The notes under the pieces are model-generated. The model did not search any database, was not told the DNA's origin, and saw only the letters and a program-made list of their open reading frames with translations. Positions 22,823 through 37,800 of a DNA stretch of 64,000 nucleotides are shown in pieces; positions within the stretch are counted from its first letter, which is position 1; each line of letters opens with the position of its first letter. The DNA is from Progne subis subis. Lineage: Eukaryota > Chordata > Aves > Passeriformes > Hirundinidae. The stretch is from positions 1,784,384-1,848,383 of the forward strand of contig JAKJHU010000038.1 of NCBI GenBank assembly GCA_022316685.1. Reading direction: 5' to 3'. Both the position numbers and the translations under genes were made by a program.

Positions 22823-25800
22823 CTGAAATTAGAAAAAAAACAGTTCAGATTGCAGTCTCTTTTTCTGTAACTTGCTAATATCTGTATCATTTTCCATGAG
22901 GAACAAAAAATATTTAACATGGTGAACTCCAATTTTGCATGGATATGCAGAGATTACACTTCTAGGTAAAGGACAGAATTTGAAAACTTTGAGAGGTTTC
23001 TCACATCCCTATTTTAGGTATCTAAGTTCAGAGCATCTGAATTAATTGATTTAAAGAACATATTTTGCCTATGCAGTCAATGATAAAAGAGGTGGAACAG
23101 TGCTGAAAATTTCAGACCGTTTTAGCTGAATGTCCACCTAAATTTGGACTGTACGAACAGCCCATTCCATCTTCCCAAACATATATACAGTGAGGGCCAT
23201 GCTTCATTTTATGCATGAGTACTTCAAGTTAAACTAGGGAGACTATTTCCAAGTTGTAAAATTAGTCTGGCTTAACTAGGCATGGAGTATTTAAGCTGAT
23301 AAATACTTCAGAAATATATGAAGGACAACACTTACCCCAATCAAAGAACCCCAAACAAATCAACCAACGACAACAAAAATCACAATTTCAAATCATGGAG
23401 ATTTTCAGGTAAATCAACTACTGTGTGATGGAGTACTTATAATTTTAGAGTTGTAATTATTTTATGCAAATCTCAGCCCTTTGCAACACTACTTATATAT
23501 CTGCTTGGAATCTGAACAAAAGTGGTACGTAAATGAGTATGGGGAAGAGACAGTGGGAACAAAAGACGAGAATTTTCCTCACCACATCCCAGGACTCCTT
23601 TAATGGAATACTCTTAAGCAGATTCCCATGTTCATTGCAATGAAAGTCAAGGTGAGCTCTTCCATCAGCTCCTATCTGAGTAACTGCCACAGTGGATAAT
23701 AAATCCAATTCATCTTCATAGTCCACAATTTTGAATGTCTTAGGAAAAAACAAAACCTCAAGTTTACAAATCAAACAAAGTCACATTTCTCTACCTAAAT
23801 TGCATAGCTCTTTTTTCCTCATGTGAAAGCAGAATTGGGCAGATTCTAAGTTCTTAAGTCTTCTTATCCGAAAGAAAACTTTGGGAGCTGGATATCCAAA
23901 AGGCATTTTTCCAACATGAGTTGTCAGAGTATTTTAGCAAAATTCCTTAAGCAGGACAAGAGGAAGTGATGTTCTGGAAAATCCTAATGTGCAACTACGT
24001 GTATTTTACTTGTAGCATACAGGAAGTAGAAAAGAAGTACTTCTAAAATCGCTAAAGAAGTGTTTTGAAGCAGAGATGTTAAGAGACAGTGTAGCTTTAA
24101 ACCATCATTGGTTTTGGGGGCATGGGTACATTAGAGTAATACCATGAATATCTGTATATTCTGTTCAGTTCTCTCTCTTGCTCCACAGCTTATATGTCAG
24201 CGAGGAACTGACATCAAAATATGAGGACTATGAACTAGCTTAATTTCCTTTATCTCACTGTGCCATAGTCTTTAAATTCAAGCCAGTCTTTTTCTTCCAT
24301 AATGTAAAAACATTTACTAGAATCACAAGTAAAATGTAACAGCAGGGAAAAAAATAGTGTGCAATTATTTTTATTATGGTTAAAAGAAAAGGCGAATAGA
24401 AATAAATTGCAGAGCCTTAAGGGTTATACTGGACTGTGCTGTATTTTTACCATAGTAAAATCTATTTCCTCAGAATAAAGAATAGGAATGACTGCCAGAA
24501 ACTGATGAATTTTACCTGTTGTGCTTATTTCAATTACAGATCCAGCTCTAAAAAATATTTTTCATAGCCGTTTAAGACTCAAGTGGTGTTTTCATTCTCA
24601 AAAAGTAGTTACTTAAAGGAGAATTGTTAAATACCTTATTCTACAATACAATCAAAGTAACTGGGAGAGAAAAATAAAGCTCAGAGACAAGACAAAAAAG
24701 ACAAGAGGATTCTAAAGCAGAGGAAAATAAAAAGTTTCTTTCATTTCATAAAATGCTTTATAAGAAATGTTCAAAGTAGATATTTAAATGGAGAAAAGAG
24801 TAAGGGTGTGTCACATTAGCATATCTTTTCTGAGCCATTGAAGCCACATGGCATTATGGTATTGTGGGGCATAAGATCAGTTCTTGAATGAAAGAAAAAA
24901 TACAAAGCTCAAATGTCAACCAAAGAGAAAAGATGATAAATGGCATGTGAAGCAATTGTAAGAAGACAAAGAGAATAAAGAACTCAAGGATATACCTGAC
25001 TAATGGTTACACCCACTGCACGTAAAACAAGAAAGGCTTCTGGCTAGCTAAACACTAAAATAATCCAAGAAGTGCTCTTACTGCATCAGTTACCTCTTGT
25101 TCCGGGTCGTCATCCAGCAAGGTGAAACGCTTTTTCACCACTCGACCAGAAGCTGTTACAGTAACATTGTTGTTCACCTTTGAAGAAACATAAAAAAATG
25201 TCTCTAGACTTCAGAGCAATTTAGTTTCTACCAATTTGACAATGTATCTGTTTCATATGTTTTGCTTTCTGACCTTGTTTTACTCATGAGCTATGTATAG
25301 CTCATAAGCTGCTGTTTTATGAGTTCATTAAATTGGTGACTTTAGTTGAGATATTATCGCTGTTTACTCATATTCAGAGGTGTCCCACAGAGGTGGCAAA
25401 GGTTCTCAGCTACCATAATTTTTTGAACAGAAGTGACTAGAACCAAGATGCTGGAATAAGAATTAAGACCGCTAAATAACCACCATTTTTTCTCCCTAAA
25501 CTTTTACTTCCAGAAGATGGGAAAAGTAGCATCTTAAACCACCACGGCTTCTTCCACTGGGCTTCATAAACACCAGAAATACTAAAAACTAGGTTATCAG
25601 TGTCTTAATAGAAGTCAAAAGGAATAAGCACAACACAGGCAAGATCAGAACTCATATTTCTTTCTTCTTACTGTAACAGAAGTTATGTACACAACTCTCA
25701 AAAAGCAGTATGGCAAGTTAACCTGGCATTTAATTTCTTAATTCAGTGCAAGCTTTGTTCTTGAGTTTGTGTAGATTTTTAATACATAAACGCTTTTTCC

Positions 25801-28800
25801 TGCAAAAGTATACAAATTAGCATCACAGGTTGGTAGATATTTTACAGTATTGAAACTACAAAACCTTGCTTTTAGCTAAGACATAACCTTGTCTGCCGAA
25901 TCAAAAAGACAGTTACAGGCACTACCTAAAATTTTTTTCACATGTGCTCTTTAACCTTTTTGACATTAGATTGTCTTTGTGATTCTGTATCACAGAATTC
26001 ATGAAAAAACCTGAGGCGATTTAAGAGCTCAGTTCTACCAGTAGTTTTAAATCATCCTCTCACACTTGATACCACTTTTCTGCACTCTTCTGTTCCATTG
26101 ATGACTCAGAACTGTTCTGCTCCAGCTCAGCAAAACAAACAAGCAGAAAGTACTCACCTTTTCTGCCAGGTTATTCTGTTATTTTAGTGCACTGATTTGG
26201 CTCACCAAAGGTCAGATGAATGCCAAACTTGTCACAAGAGAATGACAGGTGTGCATGGCCAGGAAAAGGAACGGATTTTTGGAAGCAATGTAGTGTCTCT
26301 GTTGTCTTATGAAGAACTACCCCTAAGTTATGAGAGACTTGAAACATTCCTAGCATTTGTATGATCAACTTACCTGAGCACCAGAGATGCACACAATTAT
26401 CACTTGGTGGCACCTTCATTTTAAGGAAATCTGTCACCATCTTCTAATTATGTTTTATATCCATGATACATGGTTACACTGCACACCCTAAAGAATGCTG
26501 AAAGCTAAAGAAAAGACTGGAGGTTTCAGAAATCTATCCTGAAAGTGTTACTCTTTTCAAAATTCTTTTCATACTGCTTAAAGTCCAATGAAGACAGAGA
26601 ACGTCTTTCAATAAACCTTGGATAAAGCCCGTAAAACACAGTACTTACTCAAATATGCAACCTCCTTGTTTATAGTCACACAAAAATCACACATTGTAAT
26701 CTCAGACACTAAACTCACACAGTTTTCTCTGTTGGCTACAATCGTAAAATCTTCTGCAATCTCCATTTGATCCGCATGATTTTTAACTTCCTTAAGCTTT
26801 AAGACTCTACAAAAGAAACAAATTACAAGGTAAGTCATGTATTCTAGTCTGCTTACTACAACACTTCTATATAATTATTTTAATCTAGTACATTAAAACA
26901 TTTTAAATAAATAAAATGGAAAATAATTATTTTTGTAATTTATGTTTATCAGTGAAATTTTGACACAGTGGTCCTTGAGTATTTTTCATACCAAAATCTA
27001 TACTATGGCCTCTAGTGCCCACATTTATCACACAGAAATCTGCAGATGTTTCTAGAAGAACTTCTGATTCTGACAAATTCATAGATTTTATGATTTCTAT
27101 AGTCTGATGAGTGTTTGGGCCTGCAAACTGTCAGACTACAGAATTTATGCAACTTCTCTAATGAATAAAAGATCTGAGTAAAAAAGTCTCATACTTTATC
27201 AAATTTGGTCCCACGTGGATTATTCTACCTGACATATCTGGGTGGAAATATATCCAGTCAGGTTCAAGTGAACAGCATTTCATATCCTGTATGCCATTTT
27301 TTGCCTGAAGAAGAAAAGGAAAGCTTAGAATATTAGTAGTTTGAAAATCTCACAGATCTAATTAAAGAGGAAATACTGAGCTCCTCACTATATACTTCTG
27401 GAGGTTTTAAAGTATTGCTCCTAAACATGACCAGAAAGGATGGCAGTGGAACAATAATAAAAACAACAACAATAATAAAAAGTCTCAGTTCTAACTTTCA
27501 AGATATTCAGTGGAGCAGTTTTGAGATTTTTAATATGCAATAAGCAATAACCTTGTACCTTAGCTATATAGTGTGATATCACTCCTGAAGCTAAGCAGAA
27601 TGAAGATTTAACCTACAGTGTGCAAACACTTCAACAATTCCAGCTATTTGAGTATCCAAGACATGGGATGTGTCAAGACATGCAATAAAAATTAGCACAG
27701 AGTTTGACCTTAGCTTCAAACCTCAGGCTTAGCCTCTTTTGTGCAAATTATGTGTGGAGCGTGTAAGCCTGGAATACCTTGTGATTTCAGCAATCAGATG
27801 CAAGCCAGTCAAAATCTCAGGATTTTGGCAGTAGCTTTTTGTTGTTAAATTTAGCTGACATCAATCATTCAAATTGTCAAAAATATGAACCCACATAGAA
27901 AGAAAACAGATGAGAAAGGATTATGCAAGTCCATTTTAGTCAAAATTAATCTTCAGCTATAATTGTGAAACATCAGTTTTGAAAATGAGACAGGACGGAA
28001 ATAACTGATCAGGCAAGCAAAAGAGATAAGGACATTTACAGATGAGACTTATTTAGTCAAGAAACTCTGAACAGGCCCAGAAATTGTTGAAATTCAGAAT
28101 GATCTTCAGGTCAAATCCAGATTCAAAATAAAAGCTGAGATGGAGAGCTCACACAAAATAGTATTCATATGATGAATACTACATGAAAAAAAAAAATTAG
28201 GAACAGATTAAACTAACTAATAAAACCTTTTTAGGGACAAAAGGGGATTAAACTGAGCAATCAAATCTTTTTAGGGATTTAGGGAGAGAGATGAGGTACA
28301 AGTCAAAGATAAACTACAAACATTAAGGACATTTATTCTGCAATATCTTAAATTTAAAATAATTCTATAGTCAGCATTTAGTAGGCTGACTAGTCAGAAG
28401 TGCATTAGGATGTTACCATGCAAGGGAACAGGTAATGACACTTAACTTTCAAGTCATGAATACAGAACTATGTAGCTCTGACAGCACTACTGCTGTACTG
28501 GAATGAAGGAAATACGAGAAGCAGTACTGACTCAGAAGTATTTTACACATGACTCCATGGGATAGCTAATTTGATACTGGAATGAGCCCTGTTAAAGCAC
28601 TACACTGGTAAACAACGGTATTATAACCTACTCAGAATAAGAGAGGAAGACAAACATAATACATATTCATTTCAGAGAAGCTGCTTTCTGAATATATTAC
28701 CAAAGTATTGTCTTTCAGAGAACAAATATGGAAGACTCCTTTATGTTTTTTCTTGTTAGGTGTGATGATATAATGCCAAGGGTAACCTCCAATTTGAAAT

Positions 28801-31800
28801 GCATTCTCCAGAGAAGATGCTTCAAATAGCAAAGGTGGGGTATCTGTAAATATTGGGTAACGTTAACACCATTAGTAGCAGAACAATCATAATTCCATTG
28901 ATCCTTACAATTCTACTATAAAGCTACTAATTCTTCAGAACTTCTGGAGATTGGTGGAAACACATTGGCTACGAACTCTTTTCTAGCACCAGCTATGCTA
29001 CCTCACACAGCATCAGCAACTGCACATCTGCAGTTCCCTCTGGAGGGTCACTGCCTTCTCAGATCTTGGTGCTGAACACTCTTCTAGTACCTTTAATTTA
29101 TGAGCAAAGACACAGCAAGAAATTAAAATTATTCCAGCTCATCTGATTGAGAAAGGATGCACACATGAACAGATCAAAGACCATATCGAAAAGGTCACTA
29201 TTCTCTTGGGAAAAACAGTGATAAAAAACTGGAAACAGCAAGCAGCAACCTCCAATAACAGAATCCAATGCAGGAAGATAGAATATTCAGATTCTGCTTT
29301 CTCCTTTTATGTAATACAACAAAATAGCGTGGACTACAATGGATGCAATCTGTAGCTGAGTTCATAAAAATCAATCAAAATATAGAATTTTTTGCAATTA
29401 AGGGCAAAAGATATCTAATTTTCCTTTCAGTTCAGTTGGGATAAATTACTGAGATGTACTAAGCCATTAGTACAAGTCTTCTGTTTACTACATGAGAGGC
29501 ATCTTTGAATGAAATGGACTGCACAGAACTTTACAACTTCTGCCAACTAGGTAAATTAAAACAATTTCTACAGCTGCTATAACTGGATCAATTTTAAACT
29601 GAAAATCAGCTCTTTCTAACAGTACAGAGAAAAGCTGGGAAAAAAACTGACAAAATGTGGAGAAAATCTGCAATTACAAGGGGAATCTAAACAGGCAGAA
29701 TATAAAAACCCAAACTGAGTTAGTGCAAGGAAGAACAAGGCTTGTATCGGGAATTTGAGTCCCAAAGGTCTTATCCAAATTTTGCCTTTTTCTTATCATG
29801 CTTTGTCTAGATAACGGTCCTAATGCCAATAGTGCTGTCACGTGACATCAGATATTGTATTTATGGAGTGCTTCTCTCCTCTTTCTTTGTTCATGTTTCC
29901 ATCAATTTAGCAATGTAGATTGAATGGAATTAGTTCACTGTCAATGGAAATGAAGTATTTCCTAAGCTGGGAAGTGGCTGTATCCCATTTGCCTTTTGGA
30001 GTGACACATAGGAAATGGGAGATTCTGTGCAAGAGATAACAAAGTATAGGTTATAATAAACTCGTGCACCTGCTGGAAATGTAGAGAATGTTGAAGATGG
30101 AAACATAAGCAAAGGACCTACTGATACTAAAATCCGTCAGAAAATGAAAAATTACTTAAGAAACGTTGTGACATTTTACCCAAACAACACTCTAAAAAAA
30201 GCTTATATAGCAAGGTGCCTCAAAAATTCCGGTAGATGGACTAAATGATACAATTATATGTATCTCAATAGTAATCGATACTGAGTTGCTTATAAAACAT
30301 GCCTTTCAAGTTCATTTAGCAAAGATTTGCAAGATAGTAGCCACCTAAACCACAGCGATAATGTGATTCTGCTGCCTCAATTGTCTTTCCTGTTGTATGT
30401 CACTTGCTCTTGTTGCTTAACACCTCCTGTTTTATTGTTTGCAAATCCTTTCCTAAGTCTTGCCAGTTTTCAACCTCCAGTTGAGCTTCTTTGTTCACTT
30501 ACTTTAAACTCTGCAAACTTATCTAAACAAAGTTGTTCCTGGTAGCACTAACAAGTATTTGTTCTAAATGCGAATAAAACCTAAGAAACAAAAACAAGAA
30601 AAGGTTTCTACAAAGTATCCTTCTCCTTGGGTTTTGGGTTTGTGGTTTTTTTTTTTTTTTTTTTGGTTTTTTTTTTTTTTTTGTTTTTGGGTTTTTTTTT
30701 TTTTTTTGGTTGTTTTTTTTTTTTTTGTTTGTTTGGTTTTTTTTTTGTTTTGTTTTTTTCTTTTCTTTTTTTCTGAATTGACTGTATCAGCTAGCAATAT
30801 ATCAAACTACAGTTTTAAGTTCTGGGCCATTCAGAAAATCACACACTGTGACCAAAATCAATTCCTCATCAGTTAAGAGCTGTAGCATAGTACATCTTAG
30901 CCTGTAAGTTTTGATCTCTATGCACTTCCTTTTGGGTACCTCACGCCAAAAAACCAGTATTGTAATAATGCCCATCCCTTCAGGCAATTTCTGTAGGGAG
31001 GCTAGGATTTAAGTAAGGAGGAAAACTACACACAGTTAAATTATAGTAAATACAAGCCTGCACCCTGAACCTGTTAAGATCTTGCTCACTGAAGCATTTG
31101 TCCATCTCATTCTTGAACAAAAACAGTTCAAGAACCGCAGGAATGCAACTATTTGCAAAAAGAATGCATGGAAAATGTATGTCATGGGTTGAAAACTTCC
31201 CAACCACAAATTCCTGTATATGATTAAAGATAAAATGGTTTTCTCCAGGACACTGGTTTTAAATCTCAAAACTAAAAACTACAATGATCTCTACGCCATG
31301 AGATCAAATCTTCCTATTAAAGTTCCCACAGCAGGTTTTCCACAGGCCCCAAACATTAAATGGTGGTTTCACAGATTGAGACAAGGAGAAAAATGGGGGA
31401 AGATTTCCCTTTGCAAAAACTGAGAAACCAAGTATAGCAGCCTATTGCTTTGTTTGGATAAAACATTGTATTATAACTTTACTATGTAAGACTGCATCTT
31501 TTATCTTTGTGTACTCCCTCATTTTTATATAAATCTGATTAAATTGTCTCGTTATCTGACACTGAAAAAAACAATAAGGCACTTTTTTTAATGTGGACAA
31601 TTACCTGGGAAAAAAAAAATAATACAGAAACATTCATAAATAAATAAATAAATAAATGCATTAATTGATACCTGTGAAACCGACCTTTTAATTTTTTTTA
31701 GATGCCTCAAGTGTAAGATTGTGAGAATGTATTTTTAAAGTAAGAAAAGAAATTTCAAAAGAAGTCTCAGGCTTTGATCATTCATTAAGATTCTTAGCAC

Positions 31801-34800
31801 CAAATTCTAAACTCAAGTGCACTAACAGAAGCCACTGTTGGCATTTAGAGAAAGAAGTCATTACATAATGCAGAACACGTAGAAATTAATGATTTGAGGC
31901 ATTAGAACTGTTCTTAATAATTTGTTCTCGTCTCAGGAATTCATTTTACTGAAACTGGAACATTTCTGACAACCTAAAATATCAAAATGCAAGTCAGACA
32001 AACTGTATTCAGTCTCTTTGAGTTTCCTCTGCAAGTCAGAGTAAATGTTCTCACATCTTTTGCTTATGTACCATATACTGTTTCTAGGTGCTACTAACAG
32101 CTATCCTAGTCCTTCCTCTTTCTCAAGAGAAATTGCATCTCATAAATAAAATTTTAAGCATTGACTATAATGTTTTTCAGATACCTTAGTTGCTCTAACA
32201 GTTTTCTTGGTGTGTCCTATATAATTATTACTGTAATTAGAAGTCAAGCAAAGTGCTTTTTCCTATAATGTAAATCCAGAAATACACCTACAGCACAATA
32301 TGAGCACAGTAATTTTAGTTTTTTTCTTAGTGTGAAATAAGCCACAATCAATCCATACAAGCCACAGTCAAGCCAATATAAAGATCATAATTACCTGTTA
32401 TTTTAATGTTACATGGAAGACCAAATGGATACTTTCCTACAATTCCCACCTGACCATTCCAGTTGAATTCTTGTCCCAAATCAAATGGCTGCTCCATGAA
32501 CTAAAATAACACAGAACAATTTAGGTTTACAGATGCATATTAACTTGCTTTTTACTCTCTATTACTACTGCATTCTTTATCTTGTTAGATACTGCTGGAG
32601 GGGTTATTTTTGAAATAATGTATGATTTTTGATTGGAAGGATATAAATTCACAAGTCTAACTGCAGTTCTGTTTGAGATCAAACTTCCCCATGCCCACCA
32701 GTTTCTGGCCTTAACAATCATCTATAACTACAGACTAGGCGTGTAGAGAGAAGCTCATGTGGTGTAGCATTTACATAACTCCCCACAGGTGCCTGTCTGA
32801 CCCTTTATCTCTTATGTTTTACCACATGTAACTGTTGTAATTTTTCTGATTGTGTATCCATTTGTATCTTCTGACAGTAAATAGATCTAGGCAGGAACCT
32901 ACATTCCCCATGTACTTATGTAGAGTACCTGAATATTTATGACTTGTTATCCAGAAATAGCATGGACTGTATGAAAACTCTTTATTTCATTACCTGTTCC
33001 AAAATTGCCTTGAAGTTATAGAGTCTGACCAGACCCATGCTATACATTACAATCAGGATTCCATTAGAAACAGCAACATCTGTCACACTATTACCAAAAA
33101 TCTGGAATAAAATTAAACAAAAAATATTCTATTAGAGAAGAAATAATTGAGAGAAAACACAAATAACTGATATTATGTCCTCGATTTTGCAATCACTTTA
33201 TTTTTTTTATTCTGACCAAACTCTATGATCAGTGTTTAAGTTCAAGTTTTCTGTAACTCATCTGTTCTGCTGAGTTTCTTTAATTCATTGTATTGCAGTA
33301 ACACCTAAGGTTACATTAGTCATATTCTGCAAGCAGATTAATGCTCTAATCAATTCTCAGTATATCTTCATATCATGGTACCCAGTTATTATCATACATG
33401 AATAGATTAAATTATTCAGCATATCACAGAAATGTTAGCAAGACCAGCAACTAGATCTAAAAGTCTTGATTTCAGATCATCTGTTCTTTCTTCATCCCCA
33501 GGGTAAAATACTAGTCTAATCACAACTCTATGACTGCATACAGCTGTACTAAAACTACATTATTCAGCTGTCACAGACTACAGGGTTCTCTCTGAATCCA
33601 AATTAGACATATACATGAGAAGCTGACTTATCTATTTTAATAATTATGCAGTATTCATTTGTGCCACTGCTTAACACATCGAGCAAACACCATGAACTAA
33701 TTGTTCATATTGAATTAATACCAACATGTGAAGTTGATAGATTTTTCAATAGATATGCTTGAAAACGTAGTTTTCTTTAATCTGACTATGTGAAAAAGCA
33801 ATTAAACCAGTTAAAACAGGCTTAAAAGAAAAAAAACTAAAGAAACCCAGAAACTGTAAGACACCTACATCTTAACACTACCAGTGATTTTGTGATCTGT
33901 TTGGTTTTTAAAGATATATTCCAAATATATACTCCCAAGACTTTGCCTTTTATTTAGTTTTATGGCTCTTTCTCAATACATTTGTTAGCTTAGGTCTCAG
34001 TCTTTCAGACACAAACTCTAATAATCTTCCTATCCTAAAGTCTCCATTGTGTCCTTGAGACCTCAGCCACTCTGAACTCAGAATGTATTGTGGTATACCA
34101 TGGTATACCATCAGAGTAAAGCTGAGCCATGAGGTGCATTCTGCAGCCTTTAGCAGTAACACTAACCCCAACTCCAACCTAACAGCTCCATTCCACTGAT
34201 CTGTGTCAGGTCTGGCACTGCCTTCACTGCTTGTGTCTCCTGCTGGGTGTATTCTCACATCCCAAATGCTGCCCTTTCAGTTACAGTTGTAAGAATTTCT
34301 CTGATGACTACTTGGTACAGACCCAGCTGAAGAAGTGCTCTTTCACATGTTTTGCCTACTATGACCACAATGAATCTGGCATGCCATTCCTAATCAGATT
34401 GAGAATACCTTTGACACTGGTAATCTTTTTTCCAGTCCTAAGTACTAATTTTGAACAGAGCAATACACAGTACCCCCAAGCTTTCATGGGCTCAAATGAA
34501 AAAGTTTAACCCCTTTGTCTTCACTTGCCAGACCCAATTCAATTACAGCCTCAACCAAGCACCAGCTAAAACTCCAGCTTATGGCTCTGGACCCTAAAAG
34601 ACACCATACCTCACTGAACCTAAAAGACAATTTGCATGTTTGTACTGTTTCATATGCAAGTTGTATCCAGAGCTTTCTTGACTTAAAATAGAACAGTAAA
34701 AAAAATTACAATCTGGATCAAAGTTTCAGCCTAAGTATATACACTTACTTATAGGTTGGTTGTTCTTGACTAATAAAGCAAGATGTATTTACTTTGGTCA

Positions 34801-37800
34801 TTCAGTAACAGTGATTATAAAAGTGTGATACATTTGTAACTCCATACAGAATTCATAGACCATTAGTAGGACTGGGTTAGAAGCACATCCTGTCTTTCTT
34901 TATGGAGGTGAAAATAAAGTGTACAAACACTTTAGGGTTCCCTAATTCTTATGATTGCTCTAAGAAAAGGATAAAGTCCTGCTGCACGTCAAAGAGTAAC
35001 CCAGTAACAGAATCTATTTGTATCTTCTCTTCGGGTCATTAGAATGAAAAATATTTGCTCAACGCCTCTATCAGGCACAAGAACACTGCTGCTAATTAAT
35101 GTTTCGATTGCTTTTACAAGCTGTAAGTATGACTTCTGAAATTCTGAAATAAGTGCCTGAACTACAGTTCTCATAGAACTACACTACAGATTACATATTA
35201 TTAGAGAAATTAACTCACCTTTTTGTTTATTTCCAGCATTCCAATGAATGAAAGAGGCAAAACTTGGAATACAGCAAGATAAAACAATACAGTCTGTTGG
35301 ATTCCTGCCTGGGAAGCAACAATACTGAATATAGTTATTAAAGGTAGGTAGGACATCTTTATCTTCTACCATAATAACCAAGTATAACGTCCCCATCTGT
35401 CTGAGATCAGACAACTACAGGAGCTGAACCGGGGAGCACCACAGACCTTTTGGCCCTGGTACAGTGAAAGCCGAGGGAGAGATAAACTCAAAGCAAGAAG
35501 AAGAGGAGTGAAGACATCATGTCTGGTCACTCTGACCGCTTTGACAAAGGAAGATGCAACAAGGATTTGCTGACCAAAGAGGTGACAAAGGACATTACTA
35601 GCGTAGGAAGAACAGTCACAAGATTTTGTTCCTAAAGGGGACTGGGACAAAGTGGTCCAAGTGGAGAATTCTGTACGAACATAGTGTCCTATAAACACTG
35701 GCAAACGGTGTCATAAACTGGCTTGGCTTTGCTGGCATAAGCGGAGGCCGTGTCAGACAATCCTCACACCCATCTTTGGGCTTGTATATTTTTTTTTCAC
35801 TGATGTAGTAAAAATGAGTTTTTCAACACACTTACCTGCCGTGCTGCTGCGGGGAGCTTATTCTGAGCTGACTTTACAATCATTACCTCTTGAGGAGTAT
35901 CCCAGCTCAGATACCTATTTGTGACAAGAAAGGCCTGTCTTAAATCACTTAAAAACCATTTATAAATATATTACTTCACATAAAATATAGTCAACTGTAA
36001 CAAAGCAGATGCCTGTACCCAGGCAAACTTCAGTATTTGATCTGGAAGAAGTGCTCAAGATATTTGCAATAATGAAGAAATCCATGGAACTAGGAATTAC
36101 TTATTTCATACAGGATTGTGAGAAAAATTTGGAAAGCATTAATATTCACTGTCTTAATTTTTCTCCTTCCCTTCATAATCACCACTTTCTTATCCTTCAG
36201 CCTAAAGAACTTTTTTTTTTTTCTGAAAACCAAATAAAAAGAAACCGTTTACCAGAAGCAGAAGCTGCCCTTGTTTAAAAGAGAAATATGGCTACCCTAT
36301 GGAAAAGAACCTTTGCAAATTAAGAACAGCTCAGACTTCAAACATATTGTTTGTATGTTTGATCAGGTCTGTTTTTCAGCTCTTAAAGTTTTTTTTTTTC
36401 TGGTATGTTGCCATTGCAATACTAAAGGCTGTAAACTTGTCAGAGAAAAGCAAATAGTAGGCTAGGGCTTGTGGAACTTGATACCAAACTTGACCCCATA
36501 ATACTTAAGTAGATGAAATCCTTCTACAGGTAAGAGCGTGCAGGAACAGTACTCCAGGTAAAGTTCTAGATTAACAAGCCTGTTGTCAGCCATAGGGTGG
36601 TACTAAAATAACATGATTCCCCTTCTCCTCTATAGTACTGATCACTGTTCATTATATTCAGCTCTCCTTCTCCACTATGCTACTACTGACTGTTAATGAT
36701 ATAAAGCCTAGTTGTTGTTTAATACCTGAAGAATTTGCAACAGGAACCAGCAAGGTACACTTTTTCCAGTACATCTCCACTATCAGCAGAGAGACGTAGA
36801 AGCCAGTTCTGCACTGTCAGGACTATCAGGGAGGCTTTATAATCAGATGGACTCGGTAGCATTTCCCCCTACATAAAAAAAAGGCTGTTAGAAAGAAGTT
36901 TGTATCAGGAAGAAACAAAACATTTTGACACAGCCAGAAGAACATGAAAGTAAATACACATTCCTCAAAAAGTGAAGGAGGAAAGCTGCCTGCTAATTAG
37001 ATCAGTATCTTTAAGCTCATGTCTATGCCAAATAAGTACCCATGACATAAATAATCTGCTGTCACATTTTTTACAAGACAGTTACATTTTCTAGAAAAGG
37101 CGCCCTTTAAAAAATCCTTGTCTCGCAAAAATTAACTGCTTATTGATCTAATTGATACCAATCTTGAAGAGAAAACTGTGTAAGTATTTCAAAATAAAAC
37201 GGTCAGTGGCAACTCAACAGTAACTGCTACAAATGGTATTTATACTGCTTTAGTTTTAGGCACTCCAAGGATAGGGCTAATATTACTAAGCTCTGTGGAC
37301 ACTGGATGAAGCAGAGAAATTATGTAATTATCAGGTAGAAAGAGTAGAGCAGTTTTTGGGAAGGGTCACTTCAATGGGCCTCCAGCGTATCTGCTTTTTG
37401 GTTTTTTAAATGTCAACAGATCTGAAGAAAACTAAAGCATCCAGCTACTGTCCTTGCCCTTTAAAAAATAAAGAAAAATGTAAGTAGAATTTATTTTGTA
37501 AGGAATTAGGGATTAGTTGCATAAGAATAAAAGTGCTGGTTTTAAAATCTTCCATGAAAGCTTATACAAAAAGCATTTGAATGCACTGTTGAGAAATTCA
37601 GAAAAGTATACCTCTAAATGTTCAATTAATATAAATAAGGCACATGTTGCAAACCTTAAATGACCTAACTCCATAAAAACATTGAGAAAATAGTTTGGAA
37701 GGAAAAAGCACTCAATTTTAAATGTTTCATCAAAACATATTTATTTAGTACTTTGCAAAAAAATGCTCTAGTAAAAAGTAATCTTACCAGTGGGCATTCC

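Larger units (their letters stand above)
28844..32394 (-). other. DCAF17: DCAF17 intron 8
   Basis: Largest DCAF17 intron. It contains the T/G tract at 30641 and the TAAA repeat at 31637. No coding exon is missing here, because exons 8 and 9 join in frame at a conserved site. Confidence 0.8.

Noticed and set aside
30564..30876. Phe-rich plus-strand and Lys-rich minus-strand frames
   Set aside because: Translation of the T/G tract.
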